From the NCBI RefSeq assembly GCF_001952935.1, contig NZ_CP018319.1, forward strand, positions 1,663,501 to 1,727,500: 64,000 nucleotides of DNA. Direction: 5' to 3'. How positions within the stretch are numbered: position 1 is the first letter of the stretch; each line of letters begins with the position of its first letter. Shown here in pieces: positions 44,973 to 53,288 of the stretch. The DNA comes from Pseudomonas frederiksbergensis (GTDB lineage Bacteria; Pseudomonadota; Gammaproteobacteria; Pseudomonadales; Pseudomonadaceae). A program made the position numbers and the translations under genes. Below the pieces are notes generated by a model that had not been told where the DNA came from, searched no databases, and saw only the letters and a program-made list of their open reading frames with translations.

Positions 44973-45623
44973 ATGAGCAATACACTACCATCCGGCATGG
45001 TGACAGGCCCCAATCTGATTTCAAGAATCGGTGAACTTACTCTGCAAGACTTTGACGACTTAACCGATTGTACGCACATTGCCACACGGTCTGCCGACCT
45101 CGTCCATAATCGCTTTGCCAACTCACAATACTGGCTGGATGAATATGTTCGCACTCTCATGTTTCTCGGCTGGTCGCTCCATGAAGGTGCCATTACGACA
45201 CGAATACGTTTTGATTTTTCTGGCAGCGTTGCCGATTTTCTGGTGCGCAAAGCGCAAGCCCTGAACGACTCAAAGCAAGCAAATGCCATGATTGACACCC
45301 TCGACGCCTTGCGACCAGACACTGACGCCGTGCGCTCATTGGACGACGAGAGCCTTAAAGGGCGTCGATTCCAAGTGCTTCCTGCGCGTTATGACTCAAG
45401 TAGAAATCTCCATATAGCCGTTTTCAACCTCGAGTTGGTTGCCAATGAAACAAAGAACGGCTTCTTGTTTTGGTCCTGGGAAAAGCAATCGGCGAATCTC
45501 GTTCAACAGAGTGCCTTTCTCAAATTGAACAGAGCCATACTCGACACAAAAAGACCGCTTATGGAGACCAAGCTCCGTGAACAAGTCATGAAGCGATTTG
45601 CCTTGAGGAAGGTAAATCCATAA
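44973..45623 (+). CDS. Unrecognised island protein next to the toxin gene
   Basis: A 216-residue protein with no recognised domain. The N-terminus (ISRIGELTLQDFDDLTDCTHIA, split here at T-H) and a Trp-rich stretch (YWLDEYVRTLMFLGWSLHE) stand out; there is no signal peptide or membrane segment. The ATG at 44973 follows AGG by 8 bases in an AT-rich leader. It converges with the 3' end of the toxin gene, 83 bp away. Its position makes it a candidate accessory or protective factor for the toxin. Confidence 0.65.
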   Translation: MSNTLPSGMVTGPNLISRIGELTLQDFDDLTDCTHIATRSADLVHNRFANSQYWLDEYVRTLMFLGWSLHEGAITTRIRFDFSGSVADFLVRKAQALNDSKQANAMIDTLDALRPDTDAVRSLDDESLKGRRFQVLPARYDSSRNLHIAVFNLELVANETKNGFLFWSWEKQSANLVQQSAFLKLNRAILDTKRPLMETKLREQVMKRFALRKVNP

Positions 45624-45706
45624 ACCGCCTCGCACACATAGAAAACCCAAAAACCGACAGCCACTGCCCCATCGAACAGGTTCAATGTGTCAGTGGCTGT
45701 CAGAAC

Positions 45707-48700
45707 TCAACCTTCTATCGTTTCAACTATTGCGGTGGGCAAAATGTCTTTGAGTAACACACTGCTCGTGCTGCCATTCCTGACCAGGGCACTCACCAGT
45801 GCTGACACCGCGAAGGACTGATCACCGCTCATCGTCAGAAATACGTTCCGTTGCAAAACGACATCCGTCGAGAACACGTCGCGAAAGATCAAACTGTGTC
45901 CGCTGTCGGCATCCACAATCACCAAGTGCTCATCGACCCGGCTCGCCCACAACTGATCCACAACCACGATATCCCAGATCAGATTTCCCGGAACCGAGGG
46001 CGAGTGGTCGAGCGAAGGGCGGCAATCGACAATGACTGATTGAAGTTTCAACCACACGGCTCTGGTAAGCCGACAGGTCGTTGAACCTAGACCCATTTTG
46101 AGCACCAGAATGCTGACATCATCGGCAATCAGCGGCAGCAGGTCGCTGCCTGTCTTTGGCCCTTCGACCACCAGTACTTCGGCGTTGCGCTGGACATAGT
46201 CGAGCGGCCCGGCCCTGTTGTTTTGCGGATAGGTGTGCAAAAAACCATCCCTGGAGTCATGCAGCATCACGTTGGTTTGATGCTGGGTGCCGACGAGTGT
46301 GAATTGCGCAGTGACAGCGGTCTTCGGAATGCGGATCAACCGCCCGGTCCGGACCACGTACCATTGTTGGTAGTCAGGATCATCGACGGACAGAAAATCG
46401 GCGCATCGATGTTCATTCGCCAGCGCCGCCAACCCCTCGCTCAACTCACCGTCCAGCGCCGCGACCCAATGGCTGTCAACGCCCGTAATCCGTGCCGGTT
46501 CGTTGTACTGTAAATCCACCTCCACACCTTCAAGCGTCGTGGCCCTCAAACCGGCGCCTTCTACTGTTACGTCGCTAAACGTCCAGTTCGCCCATTCCTG
46601 CGTCGCGGCTGGCAATGCCGCAGGTATTAACAGTTTCGTTCCCTGGGCAAATGCTGTGCTCAAGTGCCCTGGATCGATAAAACCCTGACGGACAACCTTC
46701 CCGGTTGATAGATCGAACAGCCAGGTGGCTTGATTGTCTGGAGTAATACTCAGCAACCGGACTTCTTTGCCGTGCCCCATTTCAGCGAGCAGCAGCCGAC
46801 CATCCAGGTGCCAGGCGCACAAGGCATCGCCGTTGAAACCGGTCAAACCCAGGATGGCAAAACTCGGCACCGGGTATTGCAACGCAACCGTTGCCAGCGC
46901 CAACCACCATTGGGTTTTGTCCTTGAGCCAATGCTCGGTAAGCCCGCCAAACTTCAGGTTCCCGTGCGGCGTAATGTCAAAGAACAGACCCGCGTCGGTC
47001 AGGACGAGATAGTCCCACTCAACGGCGACAACATTTTTCAGCCCAGGGGGGGAGATGTTGCTGGACGACCATTGTGCACGACCATCCACCATCAACCTTC
47101 GCTGGCACATGAGGCGTTGGTGAAGCTTGTCGTAGGTAACGAACACTTCGCCCTCGGCACCGGCGGGAGCAATAAGCACAAGATCACTCAAGGCCTTGAT
47201 CGAGTCTGCCCATCCTCGCGCACGGTGACGCCTGGCAGGTGCACGAATAATCAAACCATCACCGCTGCGCACCCAGACCAGGTCCCGCAACTCGGCATCA
47301 ATCTGCCAACAAATCGAAACCAGTGCAGCGGGACGCCAGTTCACCGTATTGGTGGACTCCAGCGGCAAGTGATAGTCGCCCAGTACGTGCTTCCAGTCCG
47401 TCAGCGTGTCAGCCTCTAAAAGCGACTGAAGTGCAGGATCCTGACCGCGGGTGATCGAACTGAGCAACACGCTCCGGTCATGGATCACATAGGTCAGTTC
47501 ATCGTGCAGGTCGTCCTTTCCCGCGAGCTGCTGCACGATCTGAATGCCGCCATTGGTCACGGCCTCAAAGCGGACAATCGCCACGCCAGTTCTGTAAAGC
47601 AATCGATAGCGCTGAACCAGCGTCCCGGTGATCGCATTGACCTGCCAGACATAGAAATCATCGGGATGATAGAAGTAAGCCGAACCCTCCAACACTGCAC
47701 CCAATACCACCTCATCGGACATCAGCACCTGCGGATCGCGGATGTACAGAAAACGATCCTGAGCCGAGTCGTAATACGCGACTACTGTCCTGGGTTCGTC
47801 CGGTTTTTCATAGGGCACCACAAAGTTGTGAACCGGGGTATATGGCATGGCCAGGCGATGTTCACTGGCCAATGACTTGAAGTGATCCAGCAACGCTTGC
47901 TCACCAAGCGCCGGATCGGCCACTTCTTCGACCACCTCCAGCCGCAGGGCGGCAAGATCCACGCGCAGGATTTTGTTATCCGCAAGCTTGAGCAATACAT
48001 GGTGAACGCCACTGCCACTGAAGGTCACATCCAATGTCCCCGAGACAAGGCGGCCCCCGGCCTCTATCCGGATATCTGCCTCCACCAGCCATGGCGTCAG
48101 CAGCACCCATTGCATCGCAATCTGACCGGGTGCGGCGAGTTCAAGGCGAACCCCGGGATTAAGCAGCACGGAACATTGAGCCCCTGCGCCTTCTACCCGG
48201 TAGGACACCAGCCCGTGCCACATTTTCGGTAGCGCAGGTACTGCCAGTGAACGCTCGACATTATCGAGACGAACATTGAATACCGTTGGCTTGTAGACCG
48301 GATTCAACCGGTTGACCACGTATTCACCGGGAAACGAATAGAACGAAAACAGAAACTGCCATTGCCCCTGTTCGTTCCTCTTTTCCAGTCGACGCGCGGT
48401 GTCGTAACCGCCGGCATGACGAAACGTGACAAACGGCAGCAGCTTGTATTCGTAGGCATACCAGGTCTTGGGGGTGCAGGGCAGAACGATTGTCTGTCCT
48501 GCCTGTGGGAAGAAACGCGCCGAGCCCGGCAACCCAAGCCCCTGGGGGATATCAGTGGCGCGCTCGTAATCCGCTTCGAAATCCGGAACCCCGAAATGGT
48601 CCCGAAGCGGGAACAGTTTCGGGCTGTCGAAATGGACGGTGGATGTGCGCAAATCCAGACCGGCAAACACCAGCAAGGGATGCGCTATCCAGGCATTCGA

Positions 48701-50731
48701 GGCCTTGTCCAGGTGATAGCCGCCTTGCAAGTACGCCTTTTCCAGCCCATCAAAAAACAGCGCGACCTCCTTGGCTTCCTCGGCAATGGTGGCAAAACCT
48801 TCGGCCAGCGCCGTAATGCCTACCGCCAGCCCGCCAAGAATCACCCCGCCCCCTCCCAGCACCGCAGCCACCGTACCCGCGCCAGCCAGTGCCGCACCCA
48901 GACCGGCTACACCTACCACCGCACTTGCGGAATCAAAGGCCAACTGCGTGCCGAACTGCGCCCTCTCAATGTCATTGGTGGCGTGGCTTAACTGATAAAT
49001 ATCAAACCCGACATTCACCAGCCCCAGCACAGTCCCGACGCCTTCATTGGCGATATGCCCCAAGGCCTTTTGCACCAACGGTGCGCTGGTGCGGGCGATC
49101 AGCTTTTCATCGTTCAGGGCCTGACGCACCAGCGTCACCACGCCGAGTACATCCACGATGTTGCCATGGGCCAGCTGGGCATAGTTGACGTAGGCATGCA
49201 GGCGAATGGCGGTGGTCAGGGCCTTGTCACTACCGTTGGCCGCGCCCTCGTGATGTCGCAGCGCATTCATCAGGGCTTGTACGGTGAACCCGGCATTGAG
49301 CGTATGAACGCTGCCGGCGTCCGTCGGATCAAGCGGGCTGACCGACGCACGCGGGCGTGCGGCCAATGAGTGGAAGGTTTCGGAGAGGAATTCTTTAATT
49401 CTCAGGAACCGGTGATCGCTGGTGGTGACACGCTCGGTGTGCCCGGAATCGGTGTTGACCAGACTGATTGCGTACTCCCCTGTCGGGGTTATCTCCAGTG
49501 TCTCGAACAGCGCAACAGAATCCGACGCCAGCCCGTGTTGCTCCTGCAACTGCCGTGTCGCCTGCGCGATCTGCCCACCCCACCAGTGCGCGTCCAGTTC
49601 CAGCAATGAACTGCCCAGCGCCGCATTGTTGACCAGCGACCGTCCCCGGGCACTGGCCAGCCGTTGTCTTACACGTGGCACCGTTTGCTCAGGCAGCGCA
49701 CCTGACTCCGACAGGCTTGAAACCTCAATACCGGAGGCAAGTACCATCTTGTTCAGTTTTTCACCATCGAGCTCGATCAGATCAAAGGTCGGCCGTTGCG
49801 CATCGCCAAAGGCTGCGTAATGCATGGCCATTTCCTTGCGCAGGAAAAAGTCCGTCAATGCGCCCCTGAACGCCAACGACGTACCAATCTCGTAGGTCCC
49901 TAAATTCGGGTCGTAGAACAGGTAATTGCTGCGTTCGCCTTCAAAGATTTTCGCCACTAGCATCGAGTGGTTGTCCGAATTGAGCATCAGGGTCGTGCTG
50001 GCTGTTTTTTCTTCCAGTATCGCTACGACCTGAGCGAGATCTGAGCGCATCAGTGGTTTGCCTATGTCATTGACAGGAGAGTCACGCAACTCCTCGATCA
50101 TGCTCACAAATGCCTTTGAATCCGCGTCCTCAGAATTGATGACGGTCAGAAAAAAGCGCGCCCTCAAGGTATTTGCCGCCGTGTTGCTTTTGTGGAGCGC
50201 CGCCGCCATAGCCAGCGCCAGTGGGTAACAGCGCCCGGCAACCCGGTCGCCTGCACCTTTGAGCAACAAATCCTGTGGCGCAATTTTGAAGGTGTTGTCC
50301 TTGAAGCTCCCCAGCACTTCACCGGTTCGTTCGATGACCCGGTCGCGGTACTCGAGTTTCGCCACATGCTGAATTCTGGCGACCGAGCGTCCCCACTCCA
50401 GCAGGGTCAGTGGGCGTGCGAGCGCCTGCTTCTTGAGATCAACACTGGTTTCCGACAGGGCCACGGACGGATTGGAAGCCTCCTTCAACCCGGCAAGGAA
50501 AGCCGGATGACTTTGCTTGAACAGCTCCCGTTCAATGGCTCCGTAACGGTGGATGATCCCCAAGTCCGACATCGAGTTGGCAAGGTTTTCAAGCGTTGCA
50601 CTGGCGGCAGAAAAATGCTCGTAATTCAGAGCATCGACTCCCAATAATCCACCGAGCAACAGACGTTGCAGCGGGTTTAGTGTCAAGAGGAGAACCGGGT
50701 CTTTGGGGACCTGGCTCAGCAGTTCATCCAC
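45707..50731 (-). CDS. TcdA/TcdB-like toxin, C-terminal part (protease-like, pore-forming and beta-rich regions)
   Basis: A 1674-codon frame continuing the toxin begun in the gene just upstream. Near its start is a C58/YopT-like triad: Cys168 (AGRCYPLALA), His255 (NHSMLVAKI) and Asp274 (FYDPNLG). Residues about 520-720 match the TcdA/TcdB pore-forming domain, with long Gly/Ala-rich hydrophobic stretches (about 560-645). The remaining 950 residues are beta-rich (many short Tyr/Trp/Val strands) and may bind cells. The nominal GTG start at 50731 has no ribosome-binding site, and the coding sequence extends upstream of it. Inserting one C in the C5 run at 50769-50773 would join both parts into one protein of about 2360 residues, the size of TcdB. 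Confidence 0.85.
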   Translation of the reverse strand: MDELLSQVPKDPVLLLTLNPLQRLLLGGLLGVDALNYEHFSAASATLENLANSMSDLGIIHRYGAIERELFKQSHPAFLAGLKEASNPSVALSETSVDLKKQALARPLTLLEWGRSVARIQHVAKLEYRDRVIERTGEVLGSFKDNTFKIAPQDLLLKGAGDRVAGRCYPLALAMAAALHKSNTAANTLRARFFLTVINSEDADSKAFVSMIEELRDSPVNDIGKPLMRSDLAQVVAILEEKTASTTLMLNSDNHSMLVAKIFEGERSNYLFYDPNLGTYEIGTSLAFRGALTDFFLRKEMAMHYAAFGDAQRPTFDLIELDGEKLNKMVLASGIEVSSLSESGALPEQTVPRVRQRLASARGRSLVNNAALGSSLLELDAHWWGGQIAQATRQLQEQHGLASDSVALFETLEITPTGEYAISLVNTDSGHTERVTTSDHRFLRIKEFLSETFHSLAARPRASVSPLDPTDAGSVHTLNAGFTVQALMNALRHHEGAANGSDKALTTAIRLHAYVNYAQLAHGNIVDVLGVVTLVRQALNDEKLIARTSAPLVQKALGHIANEGVGTVLGLVNVGFDIYQLSHATNDIERAQFGTQLAFDSASAVVGVAGLGAALAGAGTVAAVLGGGGVILGGLAVGITALAEGFATIAEEAKEVALFFDGLEKAYLQGGYHLDKASNAWIAHPLLVFAGLDLRTSTVHFDSPKLFPLRDHFGVPDFEADYERATDIPQGLGLPGSARFFPQAGQTIVLPCTPKTWYAYEYKLLPFVTFRHAGGYDTARRLEKRNEQGQWQFLFSFYSFPGEYVVNRLNPVYKPTVFNVRLDNVERSLAVPALPKMWHGLVSYRVEGAGAQCSVLLNPGVRLELAAPGQIAMQWVLLTPWLVEADIRIEAGGRLVSGTLDVTFSGSGVHHVLLKLADNKILRVDLAALRLEVVEEVADPALGEQALLDHFKSLASEHRLAMPYTPVHNFVVPYEKPDEPRTVVAYYDSAQDRFLYIRDPQVLMSDEVVLGAVLEGSAYFYHPDDFYVWQVNAITGTLVQRYRLLYRTGVAIVRFEAVTNGGIQIVQQLAGKDDLHDELTYVIHDRSVLLSSITRGQDPALQSLLEADTLTDWKHVLGDYHLPLESTNTVNWRPAALVSICWQIDAELRDLVWVRSGDGLIIRAPARRHRARGWADSIKALSDLVLIAPAGAEGEVFVTYDKLHQRLMCQRRLMVDGRAQWSSSNISPPGLKNVVAVEWDYLVLTDAGLFFDITPHGNLKFGGLTEHWLKDKTQWWLALATVALQYPVPSFAILGLTGFNGDALCAWHLDGRLLLAEMGHGKEVRLLSITPDNQATWLFDLSTGKVVRQGFIDPGHLSTAFAQGTKLLIPAALPAATQEWANWTFSDVTVEGAGLRATTLEGVEVDLQYNEPARITGVDSHWVAALDGELSEGLAALANEHRCADFLSVDDPDYQQWYVVRTGRLIRIPKTAVTAQFTLVGTQHQTNVMLHDSRDGFLHTYPQNNRAGPLDYVQRNAEVLVVEGPKTGSDLLPLIADDVSILVLKMGLGSTTCRLTRAVWLKLQSVIVDCRPSLDHSPSVPGNLIWDIVVVDQLWASRVDEHLVIVDADSGHSLIFRDVFSTDVVLQRNVFLTMSGDQSFAVSALVSALVRNGSTSSVLLKDILPTAIVETIEG

Positions 50732-52782
50732 CGACAGGTTTTGTGTCGCCGCGTCCGGGATGGGAGCCGGGGGAGGCTGTTGCCATCCTGAGCAATGATT
50801 GCTTGCCGGTCATCGAAACTCAGGGACAACGGCTTTTCGAACGTCACGCGCCCTGTGTGGTACTCACTCATTGCCTTGCGAAATGGCTCACCGAGATCAT
50901 CGGCCAGTTGCTGCAACAGATCAGTGATCAACACATGACGACCTTCGATCACCGGCCAGCCTTCATCGAAATCGATGCTCTGGTACTTGAGCAGTTGTGC
51001 GACATCGCCGGCATAGCGGGTTTTGAACTTCCCGGCCTGCCAATGCTGCTTTTCTCTATTCAGCCATTGAGCCAAGTCACTCTCGTTCTCCTTCCAGGAG
51101 TGATCCAGCTCTTCCTCGGTCGCCCGGTTGACGGTGGCGATAGCGGGTATGGCGACCTCAGCTCTCGAAGCTTCAGCGCCCCGTGGGGTGAAATGCATCT
51201 TCTCGTAATCCGTCAGACCAATGCGCATCGCCGCAGGCCCGGTCAGTTGAATCGTCACTTCACTCAGTGGCCGGATCCCGTCGCTGTAGTAATCAGAGGC
51301 AGCTCTGACCAACCCCCCGACCGCTGACCGCTCCTCCGGTGATAATTCAAACAAGGACCCGAACCTTTTCTCGACCACTTCATTGGCAACGTCATGGATA
51401 GTCTCAAAGTCGTTAAGCGCAATCTTTCTTTCAGTGACTAACCGAGTGGTGGCATCCACCACCTCATAGTTCAGCCTGAAACGGTCAAGTATGGCCTTGA
51501 GCATCGCTGACCCGGAATGAGCCATCATGAACGCGTTACTCAACGCGCCTTGGTCGACGACGGCACGCAGTCCATCCGGTCGCACCTGACGTTCAACCGG
51601 GCGCCGGAAAACACTGGCGAGATCGGGCTTGCTCTTGGCAAAACGCTCCAGCGCCTCACGGTGCTCCTGGGGAATTCGCTCGAAGTAGTTTTTGTACTTG
51701 CTGCGTATAGACTGCCGCCCCGGCATCCACTCAGGACTGTGGTCAAGTATCAACTGCAAAACACCCAGGCGTGCATCCAGCTCAAACCGACTGATGTCCA
51801 CCCCGCCCAACGTTTCCAACAGTGGAGGCAGGTTGTCGACATCGGCATAACTGCCACCGTCGGCGAACAGTGCCTCGGCGCGGACAATATCGGACGCGGC
51901 AGCAAAGTTGCCACGCAAGCTGATTTCTCGCGCGTAGATGTCCTGCAAGTACAACGATGTCGCCTCGGTGGCGAGATCGCGAAGGACAATACCGCCCTCT
52001 TTCAACGACAACAGACTCTGGCGATTTGTTTCCCTGAGTGCTTTCAACCGTCCTTCATCTTGGCTATAGGCTCTCACCAACAGATCGATCCTGGCGTTGT
52101 CGGCGCCCCCACCGCTCTCTACCGCTTTATTAATGTACGCAAACATTTGCTGCTTGAGAGCGATGACCCGCTCTTCATACTTATCGCCTAGTTCAAAAGC
52201 GTTGCTACTGGCCTGCCCGCCATTAAGCATGGCGTCAGCCTTGGCCGCCTCGACAATAATCCGATTGGTTTCGTACGCCAGCAATGCATCGCTGTCATAC
52301 CAGAGTTTGAGGGTGTAACCCTGCCCTGCCAGGGTCTGTTTCCAGATATTGATGTAGTCGCGCTGGATATCGCCCAAACCGCCGCCGAGCCAGACAAAGT
52401 GCAGATTGTCAGGAACGTTGGTTTTGGGCATTCGCAACTGCTGCGCACCGTTCGACAAACGAGCCTCGAAACCTTCGAGCCGTTCGAAGATGTCTGCCAC
52501 ATCGGGGGCAGGGCTCTGGGGAGGAAGCAATTCAGTCGTTCGTCGTTGTCGCCCCTCAGGCCCGACCAAAGATGCCAAAGCCTGCTTCAACAGGCCCAGC
52601 GGCTCCAGCATCCTGGGCGAATCGAGTAAATCGATGCAGCCAGAGTAATACCTGAGGATGGCGTCATACTCCTCGGTACCTTTGTGCGAAATCAACGCCT
52701 GCTCAAGATCTTCAAGATTAAAAAGTTTGGCAAACTTTACATATTCACCGACATACGCAACATCCAAATGACTATTAGACAA
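50716..52782 (-). CDS. TcdA/TcdB-like toxin, N-terminal glucosyltransferase part
   Basis: A 688-residue frame resembling the catalytic part of large clostridial toxins. A helical N-terminal bundle (1-95) precedes a GT44 domain with NLHFVWLGG (about 126-134), LWYDSDALL, and the metal-binding DXD at 314-316 within FADGGSYADVDNLPPLL. Such enzymes transfer a sugar from UDP-sugar onto host GTPases. The TTG at 52782 has GGAG six bases upstream; another TTG at 52800 lacks one. The last 18 residues (from about 671) are out-of-frame sequence caused by the base run at 50769-50773 and should not be read as native. Confidence 0.85.
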   Translation of the reverse strand: MSNSHLDVAYVGEYVKFAKLFNLEDLEQALISHKGTEEYDAILRYYSGCIDLLDSPRMLEPLGLLKQALASLVGPEGRQRRTTELLPPQSPAPDVADIFERLEGFEARLSNGAQQLRMPKTNVPDNLHFVWLGGGLGDIQRDYINIWKQTLAGQGYTLKLWYDSDALLAYETNRIIVEAAKADAMLNGGQASSNAFELGDKYEERVIALKQQMFAYINKAVESGGGADNARIDLLVRAYSQDEGRLKALRETNRQSLLSLKEGGIVLRDLATEATSLYLQDIYAREISLRGNFAAASDIVRAEALFADGGSYADVDNLPPLLETLGGVDISRFELDARLGVLQLILDHSPEWMPGRQSIRSKYKNYFERIPQEHREALERFAKSKPDLASVFRRPVERQVRPDGLRAVVDQGALSNAFMMAHSGSAMLKAILDRFRLNYEVVDATTRLVTERKIALNDFETIHDVANEVVEKRFGSLFELSPEERSAVGGLVRAASDYYSDGIRPLSEVTIQLTGPAAMRIGLTDYEKMHFTPRGAEASRAEVAIPAIATVNRATEEELDHSWKENESDLAQWLNREKQHWQAGKFKTRYAGDVAQLLKYQSIDFDEGWPVIEGRHVLITDLLQQLADDLGEPFRKAMSEYHTGRVTFEKPLSLSFDDRQAIIAQDGNSLPRLPSRTRRHKTCRWMNC

Positions 52783-52800
52783 GACACTCTCCAACTTCAA

Positions 52801-53288
52801 TCCATGCAGTTAAGTTCTGAAAGCCAGCCGCGCAAATGCCGCTCGACGACAACGTCAGCTCTTTCGTATTTTTGAACGAGAACAGATCAATACGTGAAGC
52901 AACTAATTCACATGAGATAAAGCTAAATCGTAAAAACGGACACTTCAAACCCGAAGAAATTCAATTAATTTCAATACAATCAAATTTGAAAAAAATAAAT
53001 CCTTATATTACCGACTTAAATAATCGCGCCTGGACAAGCAAAATAACTGAAACCATCAGCAAACAGGCTATGCCTGTGACTTTTGCGCACGCCGAAGTTT
53101 TTGACTGCAAAAAAACACTGAAAAAAGAATGAATGCAGCGACAGGAAACAGTATTAATTCTTCGTGTCGAGAGTCATGAATCCCACAACGACTGGTGAAA
53201 TAAACGACGCATCAACGCCAAAGGGAAAGTGCCGACCAGCAGACGGGAATGTATGAAGTGAGAAGCGGCCCACACGGGGCCGCTGTGT
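52801..53288. other. AT-rich spacer upstream of the toxin gene
   Basis: About 490 bases between the toxin start and the cobJ stop with no gene I can support. The segment 52830-53160 is much richer in A and T than its surroundings and probably holds the leftward toxin promoter. A 98-codon rightward frame at 52836-53132 lacks a ribosome-binding site and known motifs. The composition suggests foreign DNA at the island edge. Confidence 0.5.
53264..53284 (-). terminator. Hairpin just past the cobJ stop
   Basis: AGCGGCCC and GGGCCGCT pair perfectly around a short loop, five bases beyond the cobJ stop. There is no clear T run on the cobJ side, so the strength is uncertain. Confidence 0.5.

Noticed and set aside
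50760..50785. Programmed -1 ribosomal frameshift in the toxin gene
   Set aside because: The CTC CCC CGG context does not give a standard X XXY YYZ slippery heptamer in frame and no following pseudoknot was evident. A base-run indel is the simpler explanation, though slippage is not excluded.
52836..53132. A 98-codon rightward frame in the AT-rich spacer
   Set aside because: No ribosome-binding site, no recognised motif, and it occupies the likely promoter region of the toxin gene.
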